64,000 bases of DNA. It comes from Sphaerulina vaccinii (Eukaryota > Ascomycota > Dothideomycetes > Mycosphaerellales > Mycosphaerellaceae). Shown one piece after another: positions 31,300 to 41,502 of this stretch. The translations under genes and the position numbers were made by a program. The DNA is taken from contig JAKUDP010000008.1 in NCBI GenBank assembly GCA_022570795.1, positions 1 to 64,000 on the forward strand, written 5' to 3'. The notes below the pieces were generated by a model, which worked only from the letters and a program-made list of their open reading frames with translations, had not been told where the DNA came from and made no database searches. Every line of letters starts with the position of its first letter. The first letter of the stretch is position 1.

Positions 31300-33390
31300 T
31301 CAACTCAGCAACACACGAATCTCATCCTCAGTCCTCTGAAACACTTCTCGTAACCATACCTCCTCCTCGACATCGCCATTAACCTGCTTCATCTTAATCT
31401 CGTCAGCCTGAACGACGAGCGTCTCGATCTCCATGAAGTCTTCGCAGAACAGCTCGGCAGCCTCTTCTATGACTCTCCTGGCTAGACTCTTGCTATCCAA
31501 TTGAGCAAGGAAGGCCCTCGCGTCCTCAGTCGCAGTCGGTAAGAAGCCATCGAGCTGTTGCGCAATACCATGTAGCTGGTTGGGATCCTTATATGACGAG
31601 GAGAAGTCTTCTATGGTCGAGATATTGTCTAAAAGGTATTCCAGACCTGATTCCTTCAAGAACCAGTTATGCATGGCTTCTGTCAGACCTTGTTCGTGGG
31701 CTTCAATCTTGGGCTGCAGTTCTTCGGAGCGATCGGCGAAGGAGTACGCCCTTAGGACTTCCTTGGTAGCAAGTAGACAGTTCAACGCGAAGATGTGGCT
31801 GTTGGGCTTCCGGAGACGCGTTGTGATGTTCTCGCAGCCTGACAGGAATGGATCGAGCGCTTCTTGAAGGATAGGCGTGAAGCCTTCGATGCGTTGAACA
31901 CGATTGGCGTTGACAACTGAGGTATCGTAGCTCTTCATCAACACCTTCAGCGTCTCTAGCGCATCAATGAGGAAGTCCGGAGGTGCCAAGTCTTCAGTGG
32001 ATATGGCGAAGTCTGTTCGTAGGTTGGCGACATGGTCACGCATGGTAGATCTGAAGGCGCGCAGTGCACTCTCTGACAGAGGTCGCAGGATCTCAAGTAG
32101 CGCAGACCCCTCGCCGAGCAGGTTTGAGAATATGCTTGCGTAGAAAGTAACTAGATTCGCGATCTTGTAGGCGAGTGTAGCATCCTCGTGGCTCTGCACG
32201 ACCTGCTCAGTGCGCTGCCTGAGCTGTCTGAACACACCTGCGAGATCTCTGTCCACCAGCTCATTCAGTGCCTTACGGCCATCAAATGGTTGGACTACAA
32301 CTTCTTCATCTGGTCGCGACCACGGCTCACTTTCAATGCCAGCTTGAATGTTCTTGGCTATCTCGTCACCATCCGAGGTGAACAGCACCTCCAAAGCTTC
32401 GCGCTCTGACACAGTAGCCGAATGTGCCCATGCCAGCATATCACTGACATATCGTAAAGGATCGTGTGCTGATAGCTCAATCGCCTTGCCAAGAACTGGA
32501 TGCTCAGCATCGACAGGCGCACCCGTGAGGGCAGAGTAGAAGTTGTTGGACAAGATATTCTCTCTAGCTTCGGCGAAGAAGTCCAGGCAGTTCTGAAACA
32601 AAGTCGGCCGCTCAGCAAGCACTCGTAGAGCTCGTCGTATAGCACCACTGATCTGTGGATTCTCCAGATCGAGTGACTTGAACTCGCGCTGGATCCATCT
32701 GTACAGCTTCTGGAATGCTGCATTGAGTTGGCGCGAACTTTGTTCCAGAATCTCCAGACCAAGTCGCTGGTTCTCCGACCCAAGCAGAACCTGACAGTCC
32801 TCGTGGATCTTCTTTACTCTGGTCATGATCCGGAAGAAATCATCATTTACCGGCTCCGCAGTAGATGTCAGTGTGGACAGATCAGCATCGGACACTACAA
32901 AGTGCTTTGTGAAGGCATCGAGAAGCTGCTGCTTGGTCTCCACCTGTCGTTTGTCTGCCAGGATAGACTTTGCTTCATCCAGCATGGGTCCAGTCTCGCG
33001 GCTTGAAGCATCTACATGCTTTCTCATCTCTATACAGCTGGCGTTGAGGCTTGAGATGGCAGTGCCGATCCGCTTGAGCTGCGCGGCAACTTTGCCAAAG
33101 TCGTGTACAATTTCGCCATTGCACTGAACGAGCTCGTCTTGTACGTCTAAGCGCAGATTTCGGCGAGTGTCTGCTGTGTTTGGCAGCCCCCGTTCGTCCA
33201 ATATGGCCAGGGCATCGCGGATTTCCAGATCAGCATATGATGCTGAGAGCACACTCGTGATTCTGTTCTGTAAGGCATTGGACTTGCTGGCCCCGGGGAA
33301 AGTTGCAGTGGAAGGAGTCGTTGGCGAGAGCAGTGATCCGTCACTCTCGTTCATTGGGGAGATGACGCGGTCAAAATATGGGTTGGACAT
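31300..33390 (-). CDS. COG6: Conserved oligomeric Golgi complex subunit 6
   Basis: This single-exon protein has 696 residues. COG is the eight-subunit tether that guides retrograde vesicles within the Golgi, and Cog6 belongs to its lobe B. Recognisable parts are the N-terminal helical bundle (TSVLSASYADLEIRDALAIL, NLRLDVQDELVQCNGEIVHD, FGKVAAQLKRIGTAISSLNA), LGLEILEQSSRQLNAAFQKL, LYRWIQREFKSLDLENPQ, and PLRYVSDMLAWAHSATVSER. The length matches fungal Cog6. No membrane helix or signal peptide is present, as expected for a peripheral complex. Confidence 0.93.
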   Translation of the reverse strand: MSNPYFDRVISPMNESDGSLLSPTTPSTATFPGASKSNALQNRITSVLSASYADLEIRDALAILDERGLPNTADTRRNLRLDVQDELVQCNGEIVHDFGKVAAQLKRIGTAISSLNASCIEMRKHVDASSRETGPMLDEAKSILADKRQVETKQQLLDAFTKHFVVSDADLSTLTSTAEPVNDDFFRIMTRVKKIHEDCQVLLGSENQRLGLEILEQSSRQLNAAFQKLYRWIQREFKSLDLENPQISGAIRRALRVLAERPTLFQNCLDFFAEARENILSNNFYSALTGAPVDAEHPVLGKAIELSAHDPLRYVSDMLAWAHSATVSEREALEVLFTSDGDEIAKNIQAGIESEPWSRPDEEVVVQPFDGRKALNELVDRDLAGVFRQLRQRTEQVVQSHEDATLAYKIANLVTFYASIFSNLLGEGSALLEILRPLSESALRAFRSTMRDHVANLRTDFAISTEDLAPPDFLIDALETLKVLMKSYDTSVVNANRVQRIEGFTPILQEALDPFLSGCENITTRLRKPNSHIFALNCLLATKEVLRAYSFADRSEELQPKIEAHEQGLTEAMHNWFLKESGLEYLLDNISTIEDFSSSYKDPNQLHGIAQQLDGFLPTATEDARAFLAQLDSKSLARRVIEEAAELFCEDFMEIETLVVQADEIKMKQVNGDVEEEVWLREVFQRTEDEIRVLLS

Positions 33391-33876
33391 GATGAGAGGA
33401 GGCGTCTAATAGTCGTTTCCTCGTTTGTCTTCGGAGTTCGGTCTCCTCGCATGTGTCAAACTCCCACACATTCCTCACGACTTCGTGTACCATTATGAGA
33501 CGATATGAGGAAGCAACCCTGAAACACGTCGCAGTTACTTCGACGGGAGGCGCCGCTGCTCATATTTTGCACTGCCACACTACGCGACGATGATCGGCTA
33601 TGGAGGGGCGTCTGCGATAGCGATGACCTTCTAGCCTACGTCTGAACCTGTATATGCCAGCTGCCGACACGACTACAAACCACCTATTTTTCTTGGTTTG
33701 CCCTGCTGATCAACATACACCCCTCGAACACACAACTGAAACGCCTCCTACCACACACCCCGGAGACAGCTTATCTGGACCTTGACCTCCCTGGTTTCCG
33801 CCTTCCGCCTCCTCGCAGCTGATACAGAGCTGCCACCTCGTCTTACACCACACCGCATTCATCTGCGCCGCCCAAC
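33391..33876. promoter_or_regulatory. Divergent promoter, COG6 / calcium sensor
   Basis: The 486 bp between the two divergent start codons must contain both promoters. CT- and AC-rich runs near 33715-33770 and 33820-33870 lie upstream of the sensor start. No specific factor site stands out. Confidence 0.5.
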
Positions 33877-35107
33877 ATGGGCAAAAGGTGAGTCTTTCCT
33901 CACGTGCCACCCTCCTTCTCGCGGTTATGACGCAGCTTTGGCGCAATATGTCCTTGGAAACGAACTTTCAGTGGAGTTATCCCGGTCCGTCCGCTGGCTG
34001 GTGTGTGCTGGCAGGAATATGTGGCTCTCAAACGGACAGAAAGACTGGCGCGCAAACGAGAATTCTAGGACCGCAAGAACTGCTCTCTTGTCCTCCAGCT
34101 GGCCACAGTAGACTGCATGCGCCATGGCAGACACTCCTAAGGTCGAGATGCCAGTATTCGACATCATACCAGACGAGCCACCTCGAGAAGGCGATGATCA
34201 GCAAGAACAGCAGTCTACGGAGAGGAGAACAAGCATCGCCACAAGCCATCATGCGCGAGCACGACCATACCACATCCCACGCTACGTCTCTGAAGGCTAT
34301 CCTCAGTTCAAGGCCAAGCAGGAATGCGCGCTGAAGATTGGCGTCAAAGACCTCGAGAAGGAGATCTGCAAAAGCACCGGCGTATCATATCTGGAGATGG
34401 TCAAGAACAAGCTAACAGTGCATCGCAAACACAGTCAAAGTAAGCTATCGCAGCAGGAGCTGGTAGACCTACAGAAAGCCACACACTTCGACAAGAAGGA
34501 ACTGCAACAGTGGTATAAAGGTGAGTTGGCAGAAGCAGCAATGCGATCTGACTCGCGCTGACAGAGATGGTCTCAAGGCTTCCTCAAAGACTGTCCCTCC
34601 GGCATGCTCACCAAATCCGAATTCCAAAAGATCTATAAGCAGTTCTTCCCCTTCGGAGACCCTTCCTCCTTCGCAGACTACGTCTTTAATGTATTCGACG
34701 CAGATAAGTCAGGCAGTATAGACTTTAAGGAATTCATCTGTGCGCTTTCGGTTACTAGCAGAGGGAAAATGGAAGACAAGCTAGATTGGGCATTCCAATT
34801 ATACGACATTGACGGAGATGGCAAGATCAGTTACGAAGAGATGCTAGCGATTGTGGAGGCGATATACAAGATGGTGGGGAGCATGGTGAAGTTACCTGAA
34901 GACGAGGACACGCCTGAGAAGAGGGTGAAGAAGATCTTCAGGATGATGGACAAGGACGAAAACGGGAGTCTTGATATGGCTGAGTTTAAGGTAAGGTCAG
35001 ATAATGTCAGATGTTTATAAGCGTGTGCTAACAAGCGTTCACAGGAGGGCAGCAAGCGAGACGAGACTATTGTATCAGCCCTGTCGCTGTACGATGGACT
35101 GGTATGA
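33877..35107 (+). CDS. NCS1: Neuronal calcium sensor 1 / frequenin
   Basis: Four exons, 33877-33887, 34435-34520, 34578-34990 and 35045-35107, encode 190 residues, the exact family length. The first exon is just MGK plus two bases. After splicing the protein starts MGKSQSKLSQQELVDLQKAT, with Gly2 ready for N-myristoylation. EF-hands are visible in DADKSGSIDFKEF, DIDGDGKISYEEM and DKDENGSLDMAEF. The first, degenerate hand lies around DCPSGMLTKSEF, as in all frequenins. Fungal homologues regulate phosphatidylinositol 4-kinase and calcium tolerance at membranes. The first intron is 547 bp, far longer than the other introns resolved in this window (46-95 bp), and contains a coding-like segment in frame with exon 2 (see next entry). 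Confidence 0.95.
34124..34434 (+). other. Coding-like segment inside the NCS1 first intron
   Basis: From the ATG at 34124 the frame is open for 104 residues and runs without a stop directly into exon 2 of NCS1 in the correct phase. The predicted peptide has ordinary coding texture: it starts MADTPKVEMPVFDIIPDEPP and later reads HIPRYVSEGYPQFKAKQECA and KDLEKEICKSTGVSYLEMVK. If transcription starts inside the intron, it would give a longer sensor with an acidic then basic N-terminal extension and no myristoylation site. It could instead be a separate small gene or an accidental open frame. I do not recognise the sequence. Confidence 0.5.
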
Positions 35108-35771
35108 GAAGCGGCAAAGCTCAAACATCACGAGCCACGACTAGAGACGAGACGCACGGCTTTACATTGAGACAGTATGCTCCAAAGATCATCTGGCAAC
35201 CTCACAGAACGAGAAACTACCTGAGTAGCATTGCAATGGAGGAAACCGCCATGCCACAAGACAGGCACGACGAGGCAAATGCTCAGAGGTCAATTCGCTT
35301 ACTCGATGCCCTCTGTATTATGAACTATGAAGTTGACTTCACACCTATACACTTTCTGTTGCAGCCAAGGTAGCAGAGAATCTATCAGTGACTACAGTCC
35401 GCACTTCTGAGCTAAGTATATCACCACCTGCAAGCTCACTTTGGCCAGACCAAGCCGCCAGTTGAACGGAGACATACCTGAGTAGCGGAGGAAGGTGGGA
35501 CGAAATGAGAAGCGGCAGGCACGATGAAACAAGCCCTTCACTCGCTTCATACACTCTGGATCATTAAGCTGATCTCACGCTCATAAGCCCCCTGTCGAGG
35601 CTGGGATACCAGAGTGACCATCAACGACTATACTACGCATTCGGAGCTAGTTCCATCGCTCAGTTTGCCTGCCCTGCCTCCAGATATTGCTCCTGCGGAG
35701 GTCCCTTTCTGAAAGCTGGTTCAAACGCAATTCGCGTTTGGTGATGTAGTGCTCGCGCGTCAACGCAGTGG
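35108..35771. other. Intergenic between converging genes
   Basis: This is the 3' flank of the calcium sensor and of the F-box gene, which converge here. I see no coding pattern or repeat. Confidence 0.5.
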
Positions 35772-36781
35772 TCACAAGTTTTCTGTCCCGATGCGAAAGC
35801 GCTGATGCTTATGCTTCCCACAGCAGTCCAACTTGATCCACTTATCCTCACCCGACAACTTTTCTAAGTCGGAACCACGTTCCAATACCTTCCAAGCGCA
35901 ACTTCCAGTGAGACGGGCAAATGCTACTTGCTCAACACCACCTTGTGTAGTGCTTATGGAAAGTCTTTCCTTGGCCATGCTCCCCTCTGACAGAAGCCCA
36001 AACGCCGTGTATGATGACCCGTACCCGTCCGGGGGAGTAAAACCTATCCAGGCGCCGAAAGCGGTTTCGAAAGCGCTATGGATGATCAGAGGTGAAGGCG
36101 GTTGCGTCAGGTACATACGTTTCCAGGAGGCTGAAGGGTGTTGCCAGGAAGCAGGCATAGTGGCTGAAGTGGTAAATGTTGCCTCTGTCCTATCGCGTGT
36201 AAAGTATTCCACGAGTTCGCTCTGCGTTCCAATGAGTGTCCGATGATACTGTTCGCGGGGGCGCTGCGAACGCTGGAGAGTGCGAGGTTTCGTTTTCCAG
36301 GATTCAGGATCCTGCATTGCTTTGGTCAGCGGCTCCAGCATCGGATTGGCGTAGATACGCTGTGCCTTGGCGCAGTCCTTGGAGCGGTAGTGGTAACTTC
36401 TGGCGCCTGGTCGCCAACATGTAGACAGAATCGGGAATGTGAACTGGAACGGCATGGTGATCTGGTCTGGTGACTTCTTGTCGACTAGGTTTCGAGTCAA
36501 TAAGTGTCGCAAAAGCATAAGGAGTCGGGATACGTACCTGTTTCCATCAACACGACTGAACCGCCTTCAGCAGGCTGGAAGAAAAGTGCTTGCTGGAGTT
36601 TCTTGCTTCCTGAGATTGTGTCACTCCAGGATTTGCTCACACGCTGCGCAATGAGAAGGTCGAGTGGCGGCAATTCGTACAATATCATTTCACGCAGCTC
36701 TCCGATGTCGAGAACCCGGTTCGCGGTCTTGAAGGGGGACGGCGGTGTCATTGTCGCCAGCTCCATGTTGATCATGTGCAT
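35772..36781 (-). CDS. F-box protein
   Basis: Two exons, 36538-36781 and 35772-36484, encode about 318 residues. The 53-bp intron (GTACGT donor, TTGACT branch, CTAG acceptor) joins VVLMET to VDKKSPDQIT. The N-terminal F-box is TANRVLDIGELREMILYELP, then PLDLLIAQRVSKSWSDTISG. The later block HPSASWKRMYLTQPPSP is a pattern shared by many dothideomycete F-box proteins of this size. F-box proteins recruit substrates to SCF ubiquitin ligases, and this group is large and variable in plant-associated fungi. The substrate is unknown. Start candidates are the ATGs at 36781 and 36751. Confidence 0.8.
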
Positions 36782-37004
36782 TAACGTCTTTCTCGAAGTC
36801 GTATTGTGTGCGTGGAAGCCGTCGAGGCTGAAGGGAAGTTGTCGAGGATGACTTCAAGTCGCGTCCTCTAGGTTGAAGTGGCGAAGATAACATTTGATAG
36901 CAACTTTCGGTGGGAAGCTTGGCAACGGCCGGGTGAATGAACAAACGGCAAGTTCGACTTCACTTGACCTTGTTAGAGCATTGCAGGTGGATGCCAGTAC
37001 TCTT

Positions 37005-37422
37005 TCACCTCCTCGCTTTCCTCGCACCGCTCGTCATACGACCAAGGGCTCTCAGTGCCTCCTCCTCATTTCGACAACAACCTGTCCGTAGCAGAGGCAT
37101 CTCCTCGTCATTCTGCTTGTACCACCTCAGTTCTGCCACGCAGCCTCTCACCAGTCCTAGCTGCTTTCGTGTCACGACTGCGTCGTTGATCACGATCTGA
37201 AAAGGAGGAGAAACCGCAGGCTGCACCATGAAATGTATCCTGCTGCGCTCTTGTTGCCAGTGTGCGAGCAGGTTCGGAAAGGCTCCCTCGGCAGCCACTA
37301 TATATTATTAGATTCGAATTGTGTTATATGATATGAGAGAACTTACAGAGGACATGTTCGCGCAAGTTCAGTGTGACTGAGTTCAGAGGTTGGGTTTGCT
37401 GCCGTCTGATTGGGAAACACAT
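37005..37422 (-). CDS. Small hypothetical protein, two exons
   Basis: Exons 37347-37422 and 37005-37297 encode about 122 residues. The 49-bp intron has a GTAAGT donor, a CTAATAAT branch and a TATAG acceptor. The product starts MCFPIRRQQTQPLNSVTLNL and continues REHVL-LAAEGAFPNLLAHWQ, then PFQIVINDAVVTRKQLGLVR. It ends in a basic tail (MTSGARKARR). No signal peptide, cysteine pattern or membrane helix is seen. I know no family. The canonical intron is the best support for this being a real gene. Confidence 0.5.
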
Positions 37423-37672
37423 GGTTCTTTGTTGCAGGGTGCGCAGATGGTGTTTGTCGAAGAGGTGGTGTACGCCTGTTTGAGAGCAAGACGCAACTGA
37501 TGCAGATCCTGACGAACACACAGGCACGTGATGGAGAGGCGCAGCTGACAGTGCCAGCTAGGCTGCTATAGTGGACGGTCCAGTCATCTTCGAGGCTGAG
37601 TGTTTCACCTCACATACCTCATGCAACTACGTGAGTTGACCTCAGAAAGGCAGTAGCGTGACTTGTTCGAGT

Positions 37673-37921
37673 TTACAGCTTCAGATGTCCAGTATCCAAT
37701 TCTCCTGGAATGGCCCGGTACTCATTGCCCTTGTGGGTATTCGACTTCACGATGCCAACAGCGTGGTCAACAATGTGGAGATTCGCCACGTCTTCATTCT
37801 GGAGAATCTTGGTGACCACATCAATCAATTTCTCATTCCATGTCACTTCAATAGAGCCTGAGCTTTCCATGGCCACTGCAGTGGCTGAAGTGGTAGTTTG
37901 GAACTCTGCTTCGGATCTCAT
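37673..37921 (-). CDS. Small hypothetical protein (82 aa)
   Basis: This is a single frame of 82 residues. The sequence from MESSGSIEVTWNEKLIDVVT onward (KILQNEDVANLHIVDHAVGI, HKGNEYRAIPGELDTGHLKL) has plausible protein texture with mixed charged and hydrophobic residues. There is no family match from memory. It lies between two minus-strand genes, 72 bp downstream of the 3' end of SPC34, and could also be part of an untranslated region. Confidence 0.35.
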   Translation of the reverse strand: MRSEAEFQTTTSATAVAMESSGSIEVTWNEKLIDVVTKILQNEDVANLHIVDHAVGIVKSNTHKGNEYRAIPGELDTGHLKL

Positions 37922-37993
37922 GATCGTCCCACATTACTGTTTTTCCTCTGGACATAGCAACTAGAGTAGCTGTTTGCAGAGAAAGCAGCATAC

Positions 37994-38737
37994 TCAGCGC
38001 ATCAAGCCGCCTAGATCCTTCTCCATACCATTGACTCGCTCCGTGAGAGCCTGCTTCTTCTTCTCGAGCTCCTTGATTTCTGCTTCCTCCCTTTCCAGAT
38101 CCTCCTTCGATATCGGGGCACTTGTAACGGTATTGTCGTTGTCATCCTCATACGGTATGATATCCTCATCATCAGATGCCGCTGCCCGATTTATGCGTGC
38201 AAGATCCTCGCTCTGCTGATTGACTCTGGCTTCGTAATGCTTGATGTTGGCAGTCAATTGGCGATGCCGACTTCGTAGCTGTGCTATCCGATCTGTGGTT
38301 CCGGGAATGTTGTAGACTGCTAGGAGTCTCTCAGCACCTTCGAGCAGAACTTCGACATCCAATTCGCCTTTGATGCGAGTAGAAGCTGATTCTTGGCGTG
38401 TTCGATTGTAGAGATCGCCGCCTAACACGGCAGCGACTGCTTTGCTCTTAGGTTGCCTCTGCCCGTAAACTGTAGCTCTGCGCTTAGGTGTCTTGGCTGT
38501 GGACGGAGCGGCAGCATTAGTTGGTCCTTCACCACTACCAGGAGCTCCAGGAAGAGGCGGCGGTGCCAGATGGAACAGTGCTCGCTCATGCTGCTCTGTA
38601 TCTCGGATGAGAGATGTTATGTCGTGTTGTGATAGTAGAGCATTGGTGAACATCTTGGGTCCGGGAAATGGGAGGTCTGCTATGGAAGTGGCGCATAGCG
38701 AAATCTGCTCCAGGTGGGAGTTGAAGAGCGAGGCCAT
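37994..38737 (-). CDS. SPC34: DASH/DAM1 complex subunit Spc34
   Basis: This single-exon protein has 247 residues. DASH is the fungal kinetochore ring complex that couples chromosomes to spindle microtubules. The N-terminus LEQISLCATSIADLPFPGPK, followed by MFTNALLSQHDITSLIRDTE and QHERALFHL, is characteristic of Spc34. The middle has a basic linker (TPKRRATVYGQRQPKSKA). The C-terminus is a coiled coil (KEDLEREEAEIKELEKKKQA). The length agrees with filamentous-fungal Spc34. It is divergent from RPN3. Confidence 0.92.
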   Translation of the reverse strand: MASLFNSHLEQISLCATSIADLPFPGPKMFTNALLSQHDITSLIRDTEQHERALFHLAPPPLPGAPGSGEGPTNAAAPSTAKTPKRRATVYGQRQPKSKAVAAVLGGDLYNRTRQESASTRIKGELDVEVLLEGAERLLAVYNIPGTTDRIAQLRSRHRQLTANIKHYEARVNQQSEDLARINRAAASDDEDIIPYEDDNDNTVTSAPISKEDLEREEAEIKELEKKKQALTERVNGMEKDLGGLMR

Positions 38738-38995
38738 GATGTCGTGCAGCTTGACTCAGTTCTTCTACGCGTCTAGAGTGGTCTTCCGGGCTGGTTCTCT
38801 TGAGTTTGTGGTCAGTGTAAGAGAGGTTGTTCGTGGGAGACGCGACTGGAAACACAAGCGGGTCGGTTGATTCCGAGCTGTGACGAGCTGCGTAGACCAT
38901 CGCCGCTGCTGCAACCCAAACACACTCTCCCACTCCCATCACACGACACGACACGACACGACACTTCCACGACATCACCACTGCAAGACGACGAC
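38738..38995. promoter_or_regulatory. Divergent promoter, SPC34 / RPN3
   Basis: 258 bp separate the two start codons. A short tandem ACACG pentamer run (about 38940-38964) lies 30-55 bp before the RPN3 ATG. I looked for the yeast proteasome box GGTGGCAAA and did not find it. Confidence 0.6.
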
Positions 38996-40571
38996 ATGGC
39001 CGACAATATGGACATTGATGCCGTGAATGGCGAGAAGAAGGAGGAGAGCGTGGGCCCCGCGCCTGAGCTGACTCCCGAGCGAAGTGCGTTGCCATCGTCT
39101 GCCTCATACTCAAACAGAAGATGCTAACTACTTGTCGTCCACAGTCATTCAGAACAACCTCAAGTTCATCAACCAGGCCGTCGAGACCTTTGACTCGCGA
39201 TTCACACTACGAGCTCTTCGAAGCATATCGACGCTGCGCAAATCACCCAACTTCGCCGAAGCCATCGTCCTGGGCATCCGGACCGCATACCCAAAGGCAT
39301 CGAGACCGCGCACGATACTGGAGGAGCTCCTGCCCAAGAAGTTGCAGGTGGCACAGAACGGGTCAGCGAGCAAGGACAACAAGGACATACCAGAAAAGCA
39401 TGTGCACCAGGAGATCTGGGCATATCTCGGAGTCTTGGTGCAGGTCTATCTCTACGACAACGGCGAGTTCGAAAAGGGCGCAGAGTTCAGTGATAACTTC
39501 GTCGACAAGATTCGCGAGTGGAATCGTCGCACGCTCGACCAGATTGGCGCAAAGGCATACCACTACTACTCGCTCTGCACAGAGGAGCTGGACCCCAAGC
39601 CACCTTCAAAGCAGGCAAAGGTCATCGAACTGCGACCGACACTATTGGCTGCTCTTCGATCAGCAGTCATCCGCAAAGACTACGACACTCAGGCCGCTGT
39701 AACTGTGCTCCTTCTCCGGAACTACATTAGCACTGCCGACATCACGCAAGCAGATCTGCTTGTAGCACAGACACAGTTCCCAGCTTCAGCATCGAACAAC
39801 CAAGTATGTCGCTACCTCTACTACATTGGGCGCATTCGTGCCATTCAGCTCGCCTACACGCAAGCACACGAGAATCTGGAGTCGGCTACACGCAAGTCCC
39901 CTACTGCAGGACCAGCAGTGGGTTTCTACCAACAGTCGATGAAGCTTCTCATCGTCGTCGAGCTATTGATGGGTGACATTCCCGAGAGATCTGTGTTTAG
40001 GCAACCAGCTCTCGAATCGGCCTTGTACCCCTACCTCAAGCTTGTCCAAGCAGTCCGCGTGGGTGACTTGCAGGCCTTCCTAAAGTGCGTCAGCATCAAC
40101 GAGGCTCAATTCCGCAAGGACGGTACATACACCCTCATCCTCCGTCTACGACAGAACGTCATCAAGACTGGAGTTCGCATGCTTTCGCTGTCATATTCGC
40201 GCATCTCGCTGAAGGACATCTGCCTAAGACTGGGTGTGGACAGCGAAGAGTCCGCAGAGTACATCACAGCCAAAGCCATTAGAGATGGTGTCATAGAGGC
40301 TAGTCTGGACCACCAGAACGGACACATGGTCACTGTGCCGCAGAAGGACGCATACAGCACAACAGAGCCTAGCGAGGCTTTTCACGCTCGCATAAGCGCT
40401 CTGCTGGGTATGCGAGACGAGTGCGTCATGGCTATGAGATACCCAATGAACAAGCATCGCCAGGAAATCGCTGAGGCTGCGAAGGCTCGCGATCGTGAGC
40501 GAGAGCTGGCTAACGAGATCACGGAGGGAGATATTGACGAGGAAGATGGAGAAGGCTTTGAGGGAATGTAG
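38996..40571 (+). CDS. RPN3: 26S proteasome regulatory subunit Rpn3
   Basis: Two exons, 38996-39083 and 39145-40571, encode 504 residues. The 61-bp intron has a GTGCGT donor, GCTAACT branch and CACAG acceptor. The protein begins MADNMDIDAVNGEKKEE, an acidic leader as in other Rpn3 proteins. TPR-like helices follow (FINQAVETFDSRFTLRALRS, PKASRPRTILEELLPKK). The PCI domain appears near the end, with RLRQNVIKTGVRMLSLSYSR, ISLKDICLRLGVDSEESAEY and AKAIRDGVIEASLDHQNGHM. The acidic tail NEITEGDIDEEDGEGFEGM is typical. Rpn3 is a lid subunit of the 19S particle. Confidence 0.95.
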
Positions 40572-40724
40572 GACTTCTGAAGCTGCTCTCCCTGTTCTGG
40601 GCATCACGAAACAACCAGCTAGCGACTGTGTACTATATGACATCGATAGAGGCGCGACAGAGACATGTGGTCTTCGTCGTGCGGAAAGTCGCTTTCAATG
40701 ATGATGTTTAAGCTGCTCAATGGT

Positions 40725-41377
40725 TCAAGTCCTCCATAAGTACGCCACCGCCCATGCCACCTCACCAAACTCGTTCGTTCCAATGGCCTTTATACTCTGC
40801 GCGTGTTCCTGGTCTGTAGAACATGTTAGCATTGCATCGAGCATGAAAGCTCGAACACCAGCGTACTGTGTTCATCTATCGCGGCCTTGTACGCACGAAC
40901 AAGATGTTCTAGCGCAAGGTTCTGGACTCCAGGAGTAGTAGCTCCGGTGTTGTTGTTGTCGCGTTCGCGGTATGGTGGTGGCGGAGTGCCATTGTTCTAC
41001 GCCCAGACTGTCAGTACTGCCTCCTACCTTTGATAATCAGGATGCTTAAGAGCCTTACTTGTGACATTCTCGAGGACTCTCGCGATAATGCTGATGTGCC
41101 AGATGACATTCTGTGTGCCGACAAAACTCGAATATTCATCTGAATCAGCCAAGACTTTCACATGATAATTGGGACGGCCGCTCAACCCTGCACTTTTGTG
41201 CGCGTATGCGTATTTCGGCTTGCATATACCGTTGCCTAGGATACTCAAGCCATCCCCGATGCAAGCCTTCGTTCCTAGATATGTATCGTTTAGCAAACAT
41301 ATCTCATTGAGTAGAATAGAGAAGAAGGGGTTCGAGAAAGAGTTTGGAAGCTGCTTGTGCAGTCTCGGAAAACACAT
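40725..41377 (-). pseudogene. Probable pseudogene of a hypothetical protein
   Basis: Three exons fit: 41059-41377, 40867-41007 and 40725-40813. Introns are 41008-41058 (GTAAGG donor, ACTGAC branch, CAG acceptor) and 40814-40866 (GTACGC donor, GCTAAC branch, CTACAG acceptor). The joined frame totals 183 codons with the stop at 40725 and includes GRPNYHVKVLADSDEYSSFV, VIWHISIIARVLENV, NNGTPPPPYRERDNNNTG, ALEHLVRAYKAAIDEH and AIGTNEFGEVAWAVAYLWRT. One TAG at 40997-40999 interrupts it, just after the second exon starts. The rest is clearly coding-like. Either it is a nonsense allele, or the true acceptor is the TAG itself with a donor I did not find. The 5' end is uncertain. Confidence 0.55.
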
Positions 41378-41502
41378 CTTGGCTGTTCGTCTGCGTCTCA
41401 GCTACTCTCTCTTCGTAAGCCGCTCATACGTCTACAATGCCATGTCTGCGGGATACAAACATGAAACATAGAGAGTCGAGCTTCCTCCACTGCTCTCGCA
41501 GC

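Noticed and set aside
41323..41345. GGGTTCGAGAAAG as a tRNA B box
   Set aside because: No A box at a suitable distance and no cloverleaf pairing around it.
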